Shown one piece after another: positions 1 to 7,582 of a DNA stretch of 34,139 nucleotides (position 1 is its first letter; each line of letters begins with the position of its first letter). The notes beneath the pieces are model-generated. The model had not been told where the DNA came from. It did no database searches and worked only from the letters and a program-made list of their open reading frames with translations. Position numbers and translations under genes: made by a program. The stretch comes from Clostridiaceae bacterium (lineage in GTDB: Bacteria > Bacillota > Clostridia > Lachnospirales > Lachnospiraceae), in the NCBI GenBank assembly GCA_902362725.1, contig CABIXM010000030.1:1-34139 (forward strand), given 5' to 3'.

Positions 1-51
1 CTACTTCTTATATGCTTGTAAGTACATAATTTTTGCAGTCATGACACAAGA

Positions 52-77
52 AAAGCTCCCTCACAGGAAGGAGCTTT
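52..77 (-). terminator. Rho-independent terminator for the leftward catabolic genes
   Basis: An 8-bp stem (52-59 with 70-77, AAAGCTCC/GGAGCTTT) is followed on the minus strand by TTTTCTT. It lies about 60 bp beyond the stop of the FAD oxidoreductase gene and probably ends that transcription unit. Confidence 0.7.
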
Positions 78-89
78 GTCTACAGTCTG

Positions 90-125
90 AATCCCTCTGT
101 TTTCCAACAGAGGGATTTTTCTTTT
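90..125 (+). terminator. Rho-independent terminator of a gene left of the window
   Basis: A perfect 12-bp stem (90-101 with 106-117, loop of 4) is followed on the plus strand by ATTTTTCTTTT. The T-run is only on the plus-strand side, so it most likely ends a plus-strand gene lying before the window start. Positions 1-50 show no gene. Confidence 0.75.
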
Positions 126-134
126 CATAAACTC

Positions 135-1295
135 CTAATAAAATCTGCCAAGCGCAAACGGCGTCGGATCAATACAGGTCTTCTGCCCCGTCACCATCTC
201 CGCCATCAACCTGCCGGTAATCAGAGATTGGGTAATTCCGCCGCCCTCGTGACCGGCCGCCACATAAAAGCCTTTCAAATCGGTCTCCGAAATAATGGCC
301 CGTTGATCCTTCGTATAGGGCCGCAGTCCCGCGTAACTCCGAATCACATTGATATTCTGGATACATGGGAAAAACCGCATCGCCCGCTGGGCCAGGGCCT
401 GCAGAGTCAGGAAATCTGTTCTTGTATCAAAACCCCGGAACTGTCGGCTGCTTCCTACCAGGAAATTGCCGGCATCGGTGGGTTCCACCACCATGGCCAC
501 GCCGTATTTTTCCATGTTCGGCGTCACATTCCGCTTATAATCCTTTTTTGCATACTTGGTCATAATATAACCGAATTCTGTCACCGTCTGGCTGACCAGT
601 GTTCCGATCACTTCCGCCACCAGAATCTGTCCCTGTCGCGGAATAATCGGGATGTCAATCCCCAGAAACGTGCCGATTTCCGGAGCCCACACACCGGCCG
701 CGTTAATGACCACCGGAGCCTGATATTCGCCCGCTGTCGTCGTGACCGTATAAAGCCCGGTTTCCGCGTCACGCCGGATATCCGTGACTCCTTCGCCTTC
801 TTTTACCCTGGCTCCCATCCTGCCCGCTTCCTCCGCAAGGCCGATGGTCAGAAGCATGGGATTCACCCTGCCGTCATGTGCAAACTGACAACCTCCCGCC
901 AGATCTTTCGCCAGATTCGGCTCGCATTCCAGTAGCTCCTTCTGATCCAGATAGCGGATATCCAAGCCGTTTTTCTTCTGCTCCTCCACGAAGCGCTTTC
1001 CGGCCTCATCTTCCGCTTCGGTCTCAAATACCATCAGGCTGGGCTCTTCCCGCCATTGGATATCACGCGAAAGTTCCCGGGCAATCTGGGGGAATAATTC
1101 CTGCCCCATTTTTACAAATTCCGAATCAATTCCCGACTTCGTATCGCCCCGCTGGATATTGCCATCGCATTTTCCCGAAGTTCCGGATGCCAGCTCCTTT
1201 TTTTCAAGTAATGTTCCCTTAACGCCCTTCTTCGCCAGATGATACAGAATGGAGGTTCCGATGACGCCTCCTCCGATTACAATTACGTCTTCCAT
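135..1295 (-). CDS. FAD-dependent D-amino/imino-acid dehydrogenase-like protein (second copy)
   Basis: This is a 386-residue DadA/HcnC/sarcosine-oxidase-type flavoprotein. The N-terminus carries the FAD-binding Rossmann motif GGGVIG followed by a basic/acidic dinucleotide loop (LLEKKELASGTSG), and the C-terminus has the family's AGLRPYT and GHEGGGI segments. Members oxidise secondary or D-amino acids to imines. It is clearly paralogous to the FAD subunit at 12379-13542 (same CDGN segment after GTS, same C-terminal GLRP). Unlike that copy it has no iron-sulphur or NAD-binding partner genes beside it. I chose ATG at 1295 because the in-frame TTG at 1307 sits only one base after the GGAGG; the spacing to this ATG is long (13). 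It is the last gene of the 5830-135 group, directly after the PfkB kinase. Substrate is unknown. Confidence 0.85.
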   Translation of the reverse strand: MEDVIVIGGGVIGTSILYHLAKKGVKGTLLEKKELASGTSGKCDGNIQRGDTKSGIDSEFVKMGQELFPQIARELSRDIQWREEPSLMVFETEAEDEAGKRFVEEQKKNGLDIRYLDQKELLECEPNLAKDLAGGCQFAHDGRVNPMLLTIGLAEEAGRMGARVKEGEGVTDIRRDAETGLYTVTTTAGEYQAPVVINAAGVWAPEIGTFLGIDIPIIPRQGQILVAEVIGTLVSQTVTEFGYIMTKYAKKDYKRNVTPNMEKYGVAMVVEPTDAGNFLVGSSRQFRGFDTRTDFLTLQALAQRAMRFFPCIQNINVIRSYAGLRPYTKDQRAIISETDLKGFYVAAGHEGGGITQSLITGRLMAEMVTGQKTCIDPTPFALGRFY

Positions 1296-1303
1296 ATCAG
1301 CTA

Positions 1304-2332
1304 TCAACCCTCCTTCCGTTTAAGCGCGTAAATCTCCCGGCTTCTCCTTCGGACGCTGTCCGGTGTGATATCCAGATTGATGCTGTCCTCGCTCTCCACG
1401 GATATGCCGCCCAAAAGCGTCGCCAGCTCTCCAGCGGAATGTGCATCCGGCCCGGAAAACACCTCACCCTGCCAGGGCAGCCCCAGGCAATAACCCGCCA
1501 GAAGACCCGCCAGACTTGCGTCTCCGGCTCCGCCTGTATTCTTCACTTTTACGCCCGGAAGTGGCCCGTAGACCGCCCGCTTTTTGCCGATGGCTAAAAG
1601 ACTTCCCTCCGCGCCGACGGTCAGCCACAGATTCAGCCCGGGATACCGCTTCTGAATCCGATCCGCGGCCTCCTGTGCGTCGCAGGCGTCCCGAACCTTC
1701 ATCATTCCCGCCAGTTCCGCCGTTTCCTCCTGGTTGAGCGCCAGCAAATCGCAAACTTCCGGCCCCTTCTGCCGGACAAATTCCTTGATCTCAGCAGTTC
1801 CGCAGGACGCCACGCAAAACGCGCCCCGTTCCTTTCCATATCGCAGCAGTGCCAACCGCCCTTCCAGAGGTACTTCAGGAAGCGCTGCCACGATGGTGTC
1901 CGGTCCGACGCCAATGTCTCTGGCAGCTTCCGTCAGATACTCCGCATCCACCTCCTGACAGGCACTGTTGTCCGCCGTAATATTGCCGCCGCTCTTATCC
2001 GGATACTGGATACAGATGCTGAGCATGGTCGGGTGCGCCGGACTTTCCTTCACCCAGCTCACATTCAGCCCTGCTGCCTTCATCTGCTCTTTGCAGCTTC
2101 GTCCATTCTCATCGCAGCCTACTTTTCCGATAGGATAGACCAGGATCCCTGGCGTCAGAAGACATCCGAGATAATGAAATACAATATGTAATTTACAGTA
2201 GTCTTTCGCATCGGATAAGACAGCCATCCGGGATTCATTTCTGCCAAGAGTTTCTTCTTCCCGACTCAGAAAAAAGAGTCCTTTCCCAATGCCGCCTGTT
2301 CCGATAATTTTCTTAATCTTTCTTTCTTCCAT
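1304..2332 (-). CDS. PfkB/ribokinase-family carbohydrate kinase
   Basis: A 342-residue kinase of the PfkB family, which phosphorylates sugars, sugar acids or nucleosides with ATP. Visible signatures are an N-terminal GTGGIGKG glycine-rich segment and the C-terminal PfkB signature NTGGAGDASLAG, with the catalytic base expected at Asp271. The length is slightly above the usual ~310-330 residues. The stop is just before the FAD oxidoreductase, and the start is 6 bases after the NagB-like gene's stop, so the three are translated in series. Pairing of a PfkB kinase with a NagB-like sugar-phosphate protein suggests that this kinase makes the phosphosugar used by its neighbour. This is inference; the substrate cannot be read from the sequence. 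Confidence 0.85.
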   Translation of the reverse strand: MEERKIKKIIGTGGIGKGLFFLSREEETLGRNESRMAVLSDAKDYCKLHIVFHYLGCLLTPGILVYPIGKVGCDENGRSCKEQMKAAGLNVSWVKESPAHPTMLSICIQYPDKSGGNITADNSACQEVDAEYLTEAARDIGVGPDTIVAALPEVPLEGRLALLRYGKERGAFCVASCGTAEIKEFVRQKGPEVCDLLALNQEETAELAGMMKVRDACDAQEAADRIQKRYPGLNLWLTVGAEGSLLAIGKKRAVYGPLPGVKVKNTGGAGDASLAGLLAGYCLGLPWQGEVFSGPDAHSAGELATLLGGISVESEDSINLDITPDSVRRRSREIYALKRKEG

Positions 2333-2338
2333 AGGCCT

Positions 2339-3220
2339 CTACAGCTCCCACTCCGGATGAAGACTGATGGGATGCTCCGCCGTATTCCGGGTGGCTGTCA
2401 AAAGCGCGTCCGGATGCTCCTGCAGAAGCGTCATGGGATATTCCGCGTCCGGTTCAGAAAAGAGCGCCACACGAAGAGCTGTCATTTTCCATGCGCCCGT
2501 ATCGCTAAACAGCCGCACCTTCTTCGCCGACATACACTCCTTGATTCCCAGGGTCACCGACATGGGCGGCACGAACTGATAGGCTGTGCCAAGCGTCCGG
2601 TTTGCCAGTGCCAGAATTGTGTCGTCGTTATTGTACTGCATATGGATCGTGGAATTACGCAGCATTTCCAGCGTCACCTTCATATAAGGCATACGCTTTG
2701 CCTGGTTGTAGGCGATATGACCATCCTGTCCCCAACCGCCCAATGTATAATCGATGGGAGCCTTCCAGATCTCTTCTTTTACCCGGTCCATGGTCTCCGG
2801 CGACAGGAAGAAGCGCCGCTCTACGGGCACATTCAGCTCCTCCGGAATCCCGCCGTAGAAATGTTCCTCCATAAAGGTCCGGAAATTATACGGATGATTT
2901 TTCGGAAGCAGCTTTCCTTCCCAGTCCAGACACTCGTCCATATGGAAGACGGTCACGTGCTTTAAGGACACCCGTCTTTCATTGACCAGCCGCACCCAGT
3001 CCGCATACCAGCAGCTGGGGCCGCAGGGAATGATTACCCGGAATTCCTTTCCGGCCTGATTACTCTTTTCGATTTCTTCTACCAGCTCCTCCGCCATCAG
3101 AAGTCCCATGGCCTTGGAATCCTCTACCATACGAAATGGTATCTTTCTGTCCGGGTGGATCTCCAACTCCTCCGCCGGAATCCTGCACCACTCATAAATC
3201 TGTTTTCTGTAGCTGTCCAT
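2339..3220 (-). CDS. Glucosamine-6-phosphate deaminase/isomerase-like protein (NagB fold)
   Basis: A 293-residue NagB/6-phosphogluconolactonase-family protein. The segment HMDE around Asp95 matches the NagB proton-transfer Asp, and GGWGQDGHIAYNQA matches the NagB loop GxGxDGHIAFNEP with Asp166 and His168. The NagB catalytic-triad Glu of NEP is replaced by Gln173, so the chemistry or substrate probably differs from GlcN6P deamination. The family acts on hexose 6-phosphates through ring opening. A good AGGAGG lies 5 bases before the ATG. It sits between the proline-racemase-like gene and the PfkB kinase. It could be an aminosugar- or Amadori-phosphate-processing enzyme, but this is speculation. 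Confidence 0.75.
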   Translation of the reverse strand: MDSYRKQIYEWCRIPAEELEIHPDRKIPFRMVEDSKAMGLLMAEELVEEIEKSNQAGKEFRVIIPCGPSCWYADWVRLVNERRVSLKHVTVFHMDECLDWEGKLLPKNHPYNFRTFMEEHFYGGIPEELNVPVERRFFLSPETMDRVKEEIWKAPIDYTLGGWGQDGHIAYNQAKRMPYMKVTLEMLRNSTIHMQYNNDDTILALANRTLGTAYQFVPPMSVTLGIKECMSAKKVRLFSDTGAWKMTALRVALFSEPDAEYPMTLLQEHPDALLTATRNTAEHPISLHPEWEL

Positions 3221-3245
3221 TTTTCCTCCTACTCTATCTGAGAAG

Positions 3246-4253
3246 CTATCCCAGAAGGAAACCTTCTTTAAATGGATCCTCCGGATCTAACACCACGGTG
3301 GACATACTCATAATATAGGCCCTGCCCGTCACCTCCGGCACGATGCCCTTTACGCCGCCCACGTCCGCCTCGGCCACCGCCTGACACTTGAAGAGCGCGC
3401 CCACGATACTTTCATGGTAAAAGGGCTTATGTAAGCCGATTTCACCCTTCTTATAAAGCAGGGCGCATCTGGCCGAGGTTCCGGTTCCGCAGGGAGACCG
3501 ATCGATGCCGCCTGGCGTGCAAATCACCGCATTCTGGGAATAGGCCTTGGGATTCTTCGGCGGTCCCGTGAACTGCACATGACTGACGCTCCGGATAAAG
3601 GACTTCTCCGGATGCACCACCTCCAGCTGATCGTTGATATAGGCCTTCAGAATATTACCTGCCTCAATCAACCGGTTATAGTTTTCCGGGCAGATGTCAA
3701 GTCCCACATAACTTGCCGGAACGATGGCGTAGAAATTGCCACCGTAGCAGATATTTACGATGACCTTTCCATATTCTTTTGTCTCGATTTCCGCATCCTC
3801 GATCAGCACAAAAGCCGGAGCATTGGTAAATGACACTTCTTTCGCTTTCCCGTTTTCCACACGGATTTTCAACCGGATTACGCCTGCAGGCGTATCCAGA
3901 TTGGCGTAGGTATAAGGCTCTTCCACCTTCACTATGCCCGTCTCCACCAGGACCGCACCCACGCCTATGGTATCGTGTCCGCACATGGGCAGCCAGCCCA
4001 GCGGTTCATAATACAGCACGCCCACGTCCGTTCCGGGGGTGCAGGGCGACGTCAGAATCGTCGCCGCCCAGTGCTTTGCTCCCCGGGGTTCACAGGTCAT
4101 AAAGGTTCGGAACCAGTCCTCATTTTCCTTCATATACAGCATTTTTTCGCTCATGGTACTGCCCGGAATATAAGGAATTCCGCCCACCACATGCCGCGTC
4201 ATCTGACCCTCTGTATGAGTGTCGATGGTTTGATATACTTTTGCCGCATTCAT
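3246..4253 (-). CDS. Proline racemase / hydroxyproline epimerase family protein (copy A)
   Basis: A 335-residue PLP-independent racemase, the usual family length. Both active-site cysteines are present: Cys91 in PMCGHDTIG and Cys255 in DRSPCGTGTSAR. This makes it an epimerase/racemase rather than the trans-3-hydroxyproline dehydratase branch, where the second Cys is Thr. The EEP and LDTPAGV segments resemble clostridial proline racemases more than proteobacterial hydroxyproline epimerases. The usually conserved Asp before the FGG loop is Asn here (NICYGG), which may alter specificity. Its paralogue is at 22512-23531. It is followed by the NagB-like gene and preceded by a TIM-barrel isomerase, so it may invert the alpha carbon of a proline-like acid before FAD-dependent oxidation. 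Exact substrate unknown. Confidence 0.88.
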   Translation of the reverse strand: MNAAKVYQTIDTHTEGQMTRHVVGGIPYIPGSTMSEKMLYMKENEDWFRTFMTCEPRGAKHWAATILTSPCTPGTDVGVLYYEPLGWLPMCGHDTIGVGAVLVETGIVKVEEPYTYANLDTPAGVIRLKIRVENGKAKEVSFTNAPAFVLIEDAEIETKEYGKVIVNICYGGNFYAIVPASYVGLDICPENYNRLIEAGNILKAYINDQLEVVHPEKSFIRSVSHVQFTGPPKNPKAYSQNAVICTPGGIDRSPCGTGTSARCALLYKKGEIGLHKPFYHESIVGALFKCQAVAEADVGGVKGIVPEVTGRAYIMSMSTVVLDPEDPFKEGFLLG

Positions 4254-4273
4254 GCCTGTCTCTCACCTCGTTT

Positions 4274-5062
4274 CTACAACTGTTCCAGATACTGATAACT
4301 TTCCCGCGCACACCGGATGGAATCGTTGTCCACCCAGTCGGTACAGGTCTCGATGGCGAAAATCCGGCAGCCTGACTCCTGCGCTGCCTCCACGATGGAC
4401 GTCGTCTCCATATTGCCGCTGCCCACGGCTCTGCACACCGGCCGCTTGATAAAGCTGTCCGGCGTATTTAAGACCACACCGATATCCTTCAGGTGTATGA
4501 TCTTCAGGCGTCCGTCCAGTTTTTTACACCATTTCACCGGATCCGCGCCGCTTAACTGCACCCAGTAAACGTCCAGCTCGCTGCCCACCAGTTCCGGGTC
4601 GGTCAGTTCAAACAGCAAGTCCAGCCCGGTCTTGTCTCCAAATCTGGAAAATTCTGTATTATGGTTATGATACAGCACCTGGATACCTTCTGTCTGGCAT
4701 TTTCTTCCCAGCTCATTCAGGCCTTCCGCCAGCTTCCGGATGGACGCCTCGTCCTCCCAGTCTGTATCCCGGGATCTCCCGATGGCCAGAATCCCGGCTC
4801 CCACATCTTTCGCTTTCGCAATGGTGCCGTCGATATGTTCCATCACTTCTTCATACAGTTCATGGATTGCGCAGCAGCGAAGTCCCGCCTCGTCAAGAAA
4901 TGGCCGCCAGGGAGCCTGGTGCTCCGGCCCCTTCACATGCCACAGCTCCACGGATTCATATCCGATCTCTTTCACGGCCTGCAGCGCTTTTCGGATATCC
5001 GCATCGTTATCCAGATAATCCAGAAAGGACTCCGTATTGATTGCAATCTGTGTTTTATCCAT
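4274..5062 (-). CDS. Sugar phosphate isomerase/epimerase, AP-endonuclease-2-like TIM barrel (copy A)
   Basis: A 262-residue xylose-isomerase-like TIM-barrel protein of the family that includes hydroxypyruvate isomerase, tagatose/psicose 3-epimerase, fructoselysine 3-epimerase and IolE/IolI. Candidate metal and substrate residues are His132/His134 in YHNHN, Asp164 in SELDVYW, His190 in IHLKD and Glu238 in IETCTD. The strongly similar paralogue is at 16611-17414 (same HELYE, YHNHN, LDxYW and HLKD blocks). An AAGGAGG lies upstream of the ATG, and the preceding SDR ends 12 bases earlier. The family almost always acts on keto sugars, polyol ketones or their phosphates, so its place here argues for a sugar-like part in the substrate. 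Confidence 0.85.
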   Translation of the reverse strand: MDKTQIAINTESFLDYLDNDADIRKALQAVKEIGYESVELWHVKGPEHQAPWRPFLDEAGLRCCAIHELYEEVMEHIDGTIAKAKDVGAGILAIGRSRDTDWEDEASIRKLAEGLNELGRKCQTEGIQVLYHNHNTEFSRFGDKTGLDLLFELTDPELVGSELDVYWVQLSGADPVKWCKKLDGRLKIIHLKDIGVVLNTPDSFIKRPVCRAVGSGNMETTSIVEAAQESGCRIFAIETCTDWVDNDSIRCARESYQYLEQL

Positions 5063-5074
5063 AAAGCGCCCTCC

Positions 5075-5830
5075 TTACAGTGAAACGCCGCCGTCGATGG
5101 GAAGCGCTACGCCCGTCATGAAGGATGCTTCATCACTAGACGCGTACAGGATACCGTACGCCATCTCGATGGGCTGTGCCAGTCTTCCTACCGGGTGCGC
5201 CGCGATAAAGCTTGCACGCATACCTTCCGGATCGCCGGAATCCCGGAATCTCTGCTCCATGGACGGTGATACGGTCGCGCCCGGACAGATGGCATTGACA
5301 CGGATATTCTGTGCCGCGTGATCCATGGCCATGGCGCGGGTCAGCGCTACAATAGCACCCTTGGAAGCCGTATAGATGCTCCGATTCTTTACACCATAGA
5401 GGCAGCAGGCGCTGGCCACATGGACGATGGAGCCGCCGCCATGTTCCTTCATATACTGAACTGCATACTTGGATACAAAAAATACACCCTTTACGTTGAC
5501 TGCCAGCACCTCATCGATGGTGGCCTCTTCCAACTGGTCTACACTTCCCGGTCGAACCACACCGGCGCAGGTTACAAGAATATCCAGTTTTCCATATTTC
5601 TCGATGGCCGTGTCAATGATCTTCTTACACAATGCCTCTTCCGCCACATTTCCCTGTACGAAGATTGCCTCGCCACCTGTTTCCTTACACAGACGCACGG
5701 TCTCCGCACCGGAATCGGAAAGGGAATTCACTACCACTTTGGCCCCCTGCTTTGCATACAGAATGGCTGCTTCACGTCCCATACCTACGCCGCCGCCTGT
5801 AATTGCTACAACTTTTCCTTCAAAACTCAT
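5075..5830 (-). CDS. Short-chain dehydrogenase/reductase (copy A)
   Basis: A 251-residue classical SDR. The nucleotide-binding motif TGGGVGMG lies at residues 11-18, and the catalytic Ser140, Tyr153 and Lys157 have the standard 13 and 4 residue spacing. The NNAG motif is TCAG. It ends with the family's GVALPIDGG segment. It probably oxidises a hydroxyl group or reduces a ketone with NAD(P). A strong AAAAAGGAGG precedes the ATG. It is the first gene of the 5830-135 group, whose leader holds a perfect 10-bp inverted repeat and no convincing promoter. Its paralogue is at 15795-16577, and each SDR is next to one of the two paired TIM-barrel isomerases. Confidence 0.88.
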   Translation of the reverse strand: MSFEGKVVAITGGGVGMGREAAILYAKQGAKVVVNSLSDSGAETVRLCKETGGEAIFVQGNVAEEALCKKIIDTAIEKYGKLDILVTCAGVVRPGSVDQLEEATIDEVLAVNVKGVFFVSKYAVQYMKEHGGGSIVHVASACCLYGVKNRSIYTASKGAIVALTRAMAMDHAAQNIRVNAICPGATVSPSMEQRFRDSGDPEGMRASFIAAHPVGRLAQPIEMAYGILYASSDEASFMTGVALPIDGGVSL

Positions 5831-5857
5831 ACCTTTTCCTCCTTTTTGATTTGCCTG

Positions 5858-5916
5858 TTTTTGTTACCTACAGGACCTGCCATCGGAAGCTCCTTACGGA
5901 TACTTCGTAACAAAAA
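5858..5916 (-). promoter_or_regulatory. Inverted repeat in the leader of the SDR-led group
   Basis: A perfect 10-bp inverted repeat (5858-5867 and 5907-5916, TTTTTGTTAC/GTAACAAAAA) spans the untranslated leader upstream of the SDR. Its outer arm is the T-tract of the adjoining terminator, so the two structures could compete. It may be a leader RNA fold or a regulator site; the function is not known. Confidence 0.4.
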
Positions 5917-5952
5917 GGGCCGACACGCGTGCTCTTCACACCGCATCGGCCC
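5912..5952 (-). terminator. Rho-independent terminator after the sodium:solute symporter gene
   Basis: On the minus strand a GC-rich stem (5946-5952 with 5917-5923, extended inward by GCG and CAC pairs) is followed by TTTTTG. It lies 36 bases past the symporter stop and separates that unit from the SDR-led group. Confidence 0.8.
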
Positions 5953-5988
5953 CCGTGGTTCAAAACGCTATTCTTTTTCAATTTTTAA

Positions 5989-7491
5989 TTATTCAACCAT
6001 ATGGTTCTCATAATTTGCTACTGTCTCAGTACCTCCAATCGGATACTCCGGCTTAAAGATCTGATTGCAAATAAGAGTCACCACCGTTGTACAAACCAGT
6101 CCCGGAAGGATACCGCCACCTGCGATAGCAGAGAGAGACGGAACCAGATCGAACAGAACAGCTACAGCTGCGCCAACAGTCATACCGATACGGACTGCAT
6201 GAATGCTTAAGTTGGAACGGAATTCCTTATCATTCTTATCCCGCTTCAGATTTCCGATAACAAATATCGGGAATACGGTAGCGCCCGCTACGGTCAGACC
6301 AAAGAAGGACAGGGTCAGAATGCTGGGGAATACAGCCGCTCCCAGAAGACCAATGCCGCCGCAGATATAGCAGGCAGCCTTGGACACCTTCAGAGTCTTC
6401 TCTACGCTCATCTTTTCTTCCGGATCGATGACGTCACAGACCACATTCGCCACACCTGCGTTCAGATGGGTATCTGCTGTGGACATGATAGCGCCCATGA
6501 AGCACAGGGTCATCAGCGGAACCATGAAGTATGGCATCTTATTCAATACCAGCCAGTAGGTCGCCTGATCTGCCACTTCCGGATTGTACACCTTGGCTAC
6601 CAGACCGAAGGTCATGATAATACCGGTGGATACGATACCCAGAATGGTCGCGATCTTAAAGCACTTGGACGCAGTCTTGGAATCCTTCGCGATAAACGCG
6701 CGGTTCCACATGATCGGATTACACAGGTCTCCGAAAAATCCGGTCAGGAATGCGGAAATACATGCTCTTACGGACAGATGACCAAAGGGTGTAACCAGAC
6801 TTGCATCCACCTCTCTTAAGGAAGAGGTCAGCCAGCCGATATCACAGTGCATCAGGCCTACGCCGAAGCAAATCATTAATACTGTTCCGATAACCTGTAA
6901 GATACCCTGGATAGCGTCTGTCTGTACCACTGCCGACATGCCTCCCATGGCGGTATACACAATCAGTACGCCTGCCGCTACGAACAGGGACAGATAATAA
7001 TTCAATCCGCAGAAAGAATTCAACAGATATGCCAAACCTCTCATCTGGATACCGGAAATGGCGATGTTGCACAGCGCTGCTGCCAGACCGCCGATTCTTC
7101 TTACGTAAGTATCATTTCCGCAGAGACGATGCGCGATATACTGCGGCATCGTAAAGTAATCAAATTTCGCCAGATGCGGCGCGATCAGCCAGGAGAATAC
7201 CACATACCCCAATACAGCGTCTCCCAGATAGGCCCAGTATGCATCGATACCGTTCTGTGCCGCGCTTCCCGCGAATCCAATGAAGTTACCGGCTCCACAG
7301 AAGGAACCCCAACAGGTGAAGAAGAGGAAGAACATTCCAATACTCTTATTCGCGATAAAGTACTCCTTTACCGTCTCGGTCTTCTTATCTGAACGTGCTC
7401 CAATCCACAAACAAAAACACAAATACACAATTACAATTGCAATGACAAAATATAGTCCTGCTCCTGATAAAGCTTTTCCTGCATAACTCAC
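5989..7491 (-). CDS. Sodium:solute symporter (SSS family)
   Basis: A ~500-residue integral membrane protein with many hydrophobic segments, fitting the 13-helix SSS (PutP/PanF/sugar) family. After the first helix comes the typical SDKKTETVKEYFIANKS loop, then the FxxxWGSFCGAGNFIGFAG segment of helix 2, where SSS proteins coordinate sodium. It would import a solute with Na+. A start at GTG 7491 is preferred: it sits 9 bases after AAGGAGG, whereas the upstream in-frame GTG at 7521 lies before that ribosome binding site. Its partners in the same direction are an FGGY kinase and an acetyltransferase fusion. It is a second uptake system next to the Liv-type ABC transporter. Substrate could be a sugar, polyol, proline-like acid or betaine. 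Confidence 0.85.
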   Translation of the reverse strand: MSYAGKALSGAGLYFVIAIVIVYLCFCLWIGARSDKKTETVKEYFIANKSIGMFFLFFTCWGSFCGAGNFIGFAGSAAQNGIDAYWAYLGDAVLGYVVFSWLIAPHLAKFDYFTMPQYIAHRLCGNDTYVRRIGGLAAALCNIAISGIQMRGLAYLLNSFCGLNYYLSLFVAAGVLIVYTAMGGMSAVVQTDAIQGILQVIGTVLMICFGVGLMHCDIGWLTSSLREVDASLVTPFGHLSVRACISAFLTGFFGDLCNPIMWNRAFIAKDSKTASKCFKIATILGIVSTGIIMTFGLVAKVYNPEVADQATYWLVLNKMPYFMVPLMTLCFMGAIMSTADTHLNAGVANVVCDVIDPEEKMSVEKTLKVSKAACYICGGIGLLGAAVFPSILTLSFFGLTVAGATVFPIFVIGNLKRDKNDKEFRSNLSIHAVRIGMTVGAAVAVLFDLVPSLSAIAGGGILPGLVCTTVVTLICNQIFKPEYPIGGTETVANYENHMVE

Positions 7492-7582
7492 TAACTCATA
7501 CCTCCTTCGTTTCCCAATCACAACATAAAACGAATTTCAAGAATAGCGTTTTTTATAGATATTTACCTGACGTAAATAATCA

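Noticed and set aside
3246..4253. trans-3-hydroxy-L-proline dehydratase for the racemase-family proteins
   Set aside because: Both copies keep the second active-site Cys in DRSPCGTG, where the dehydratases have Thr.
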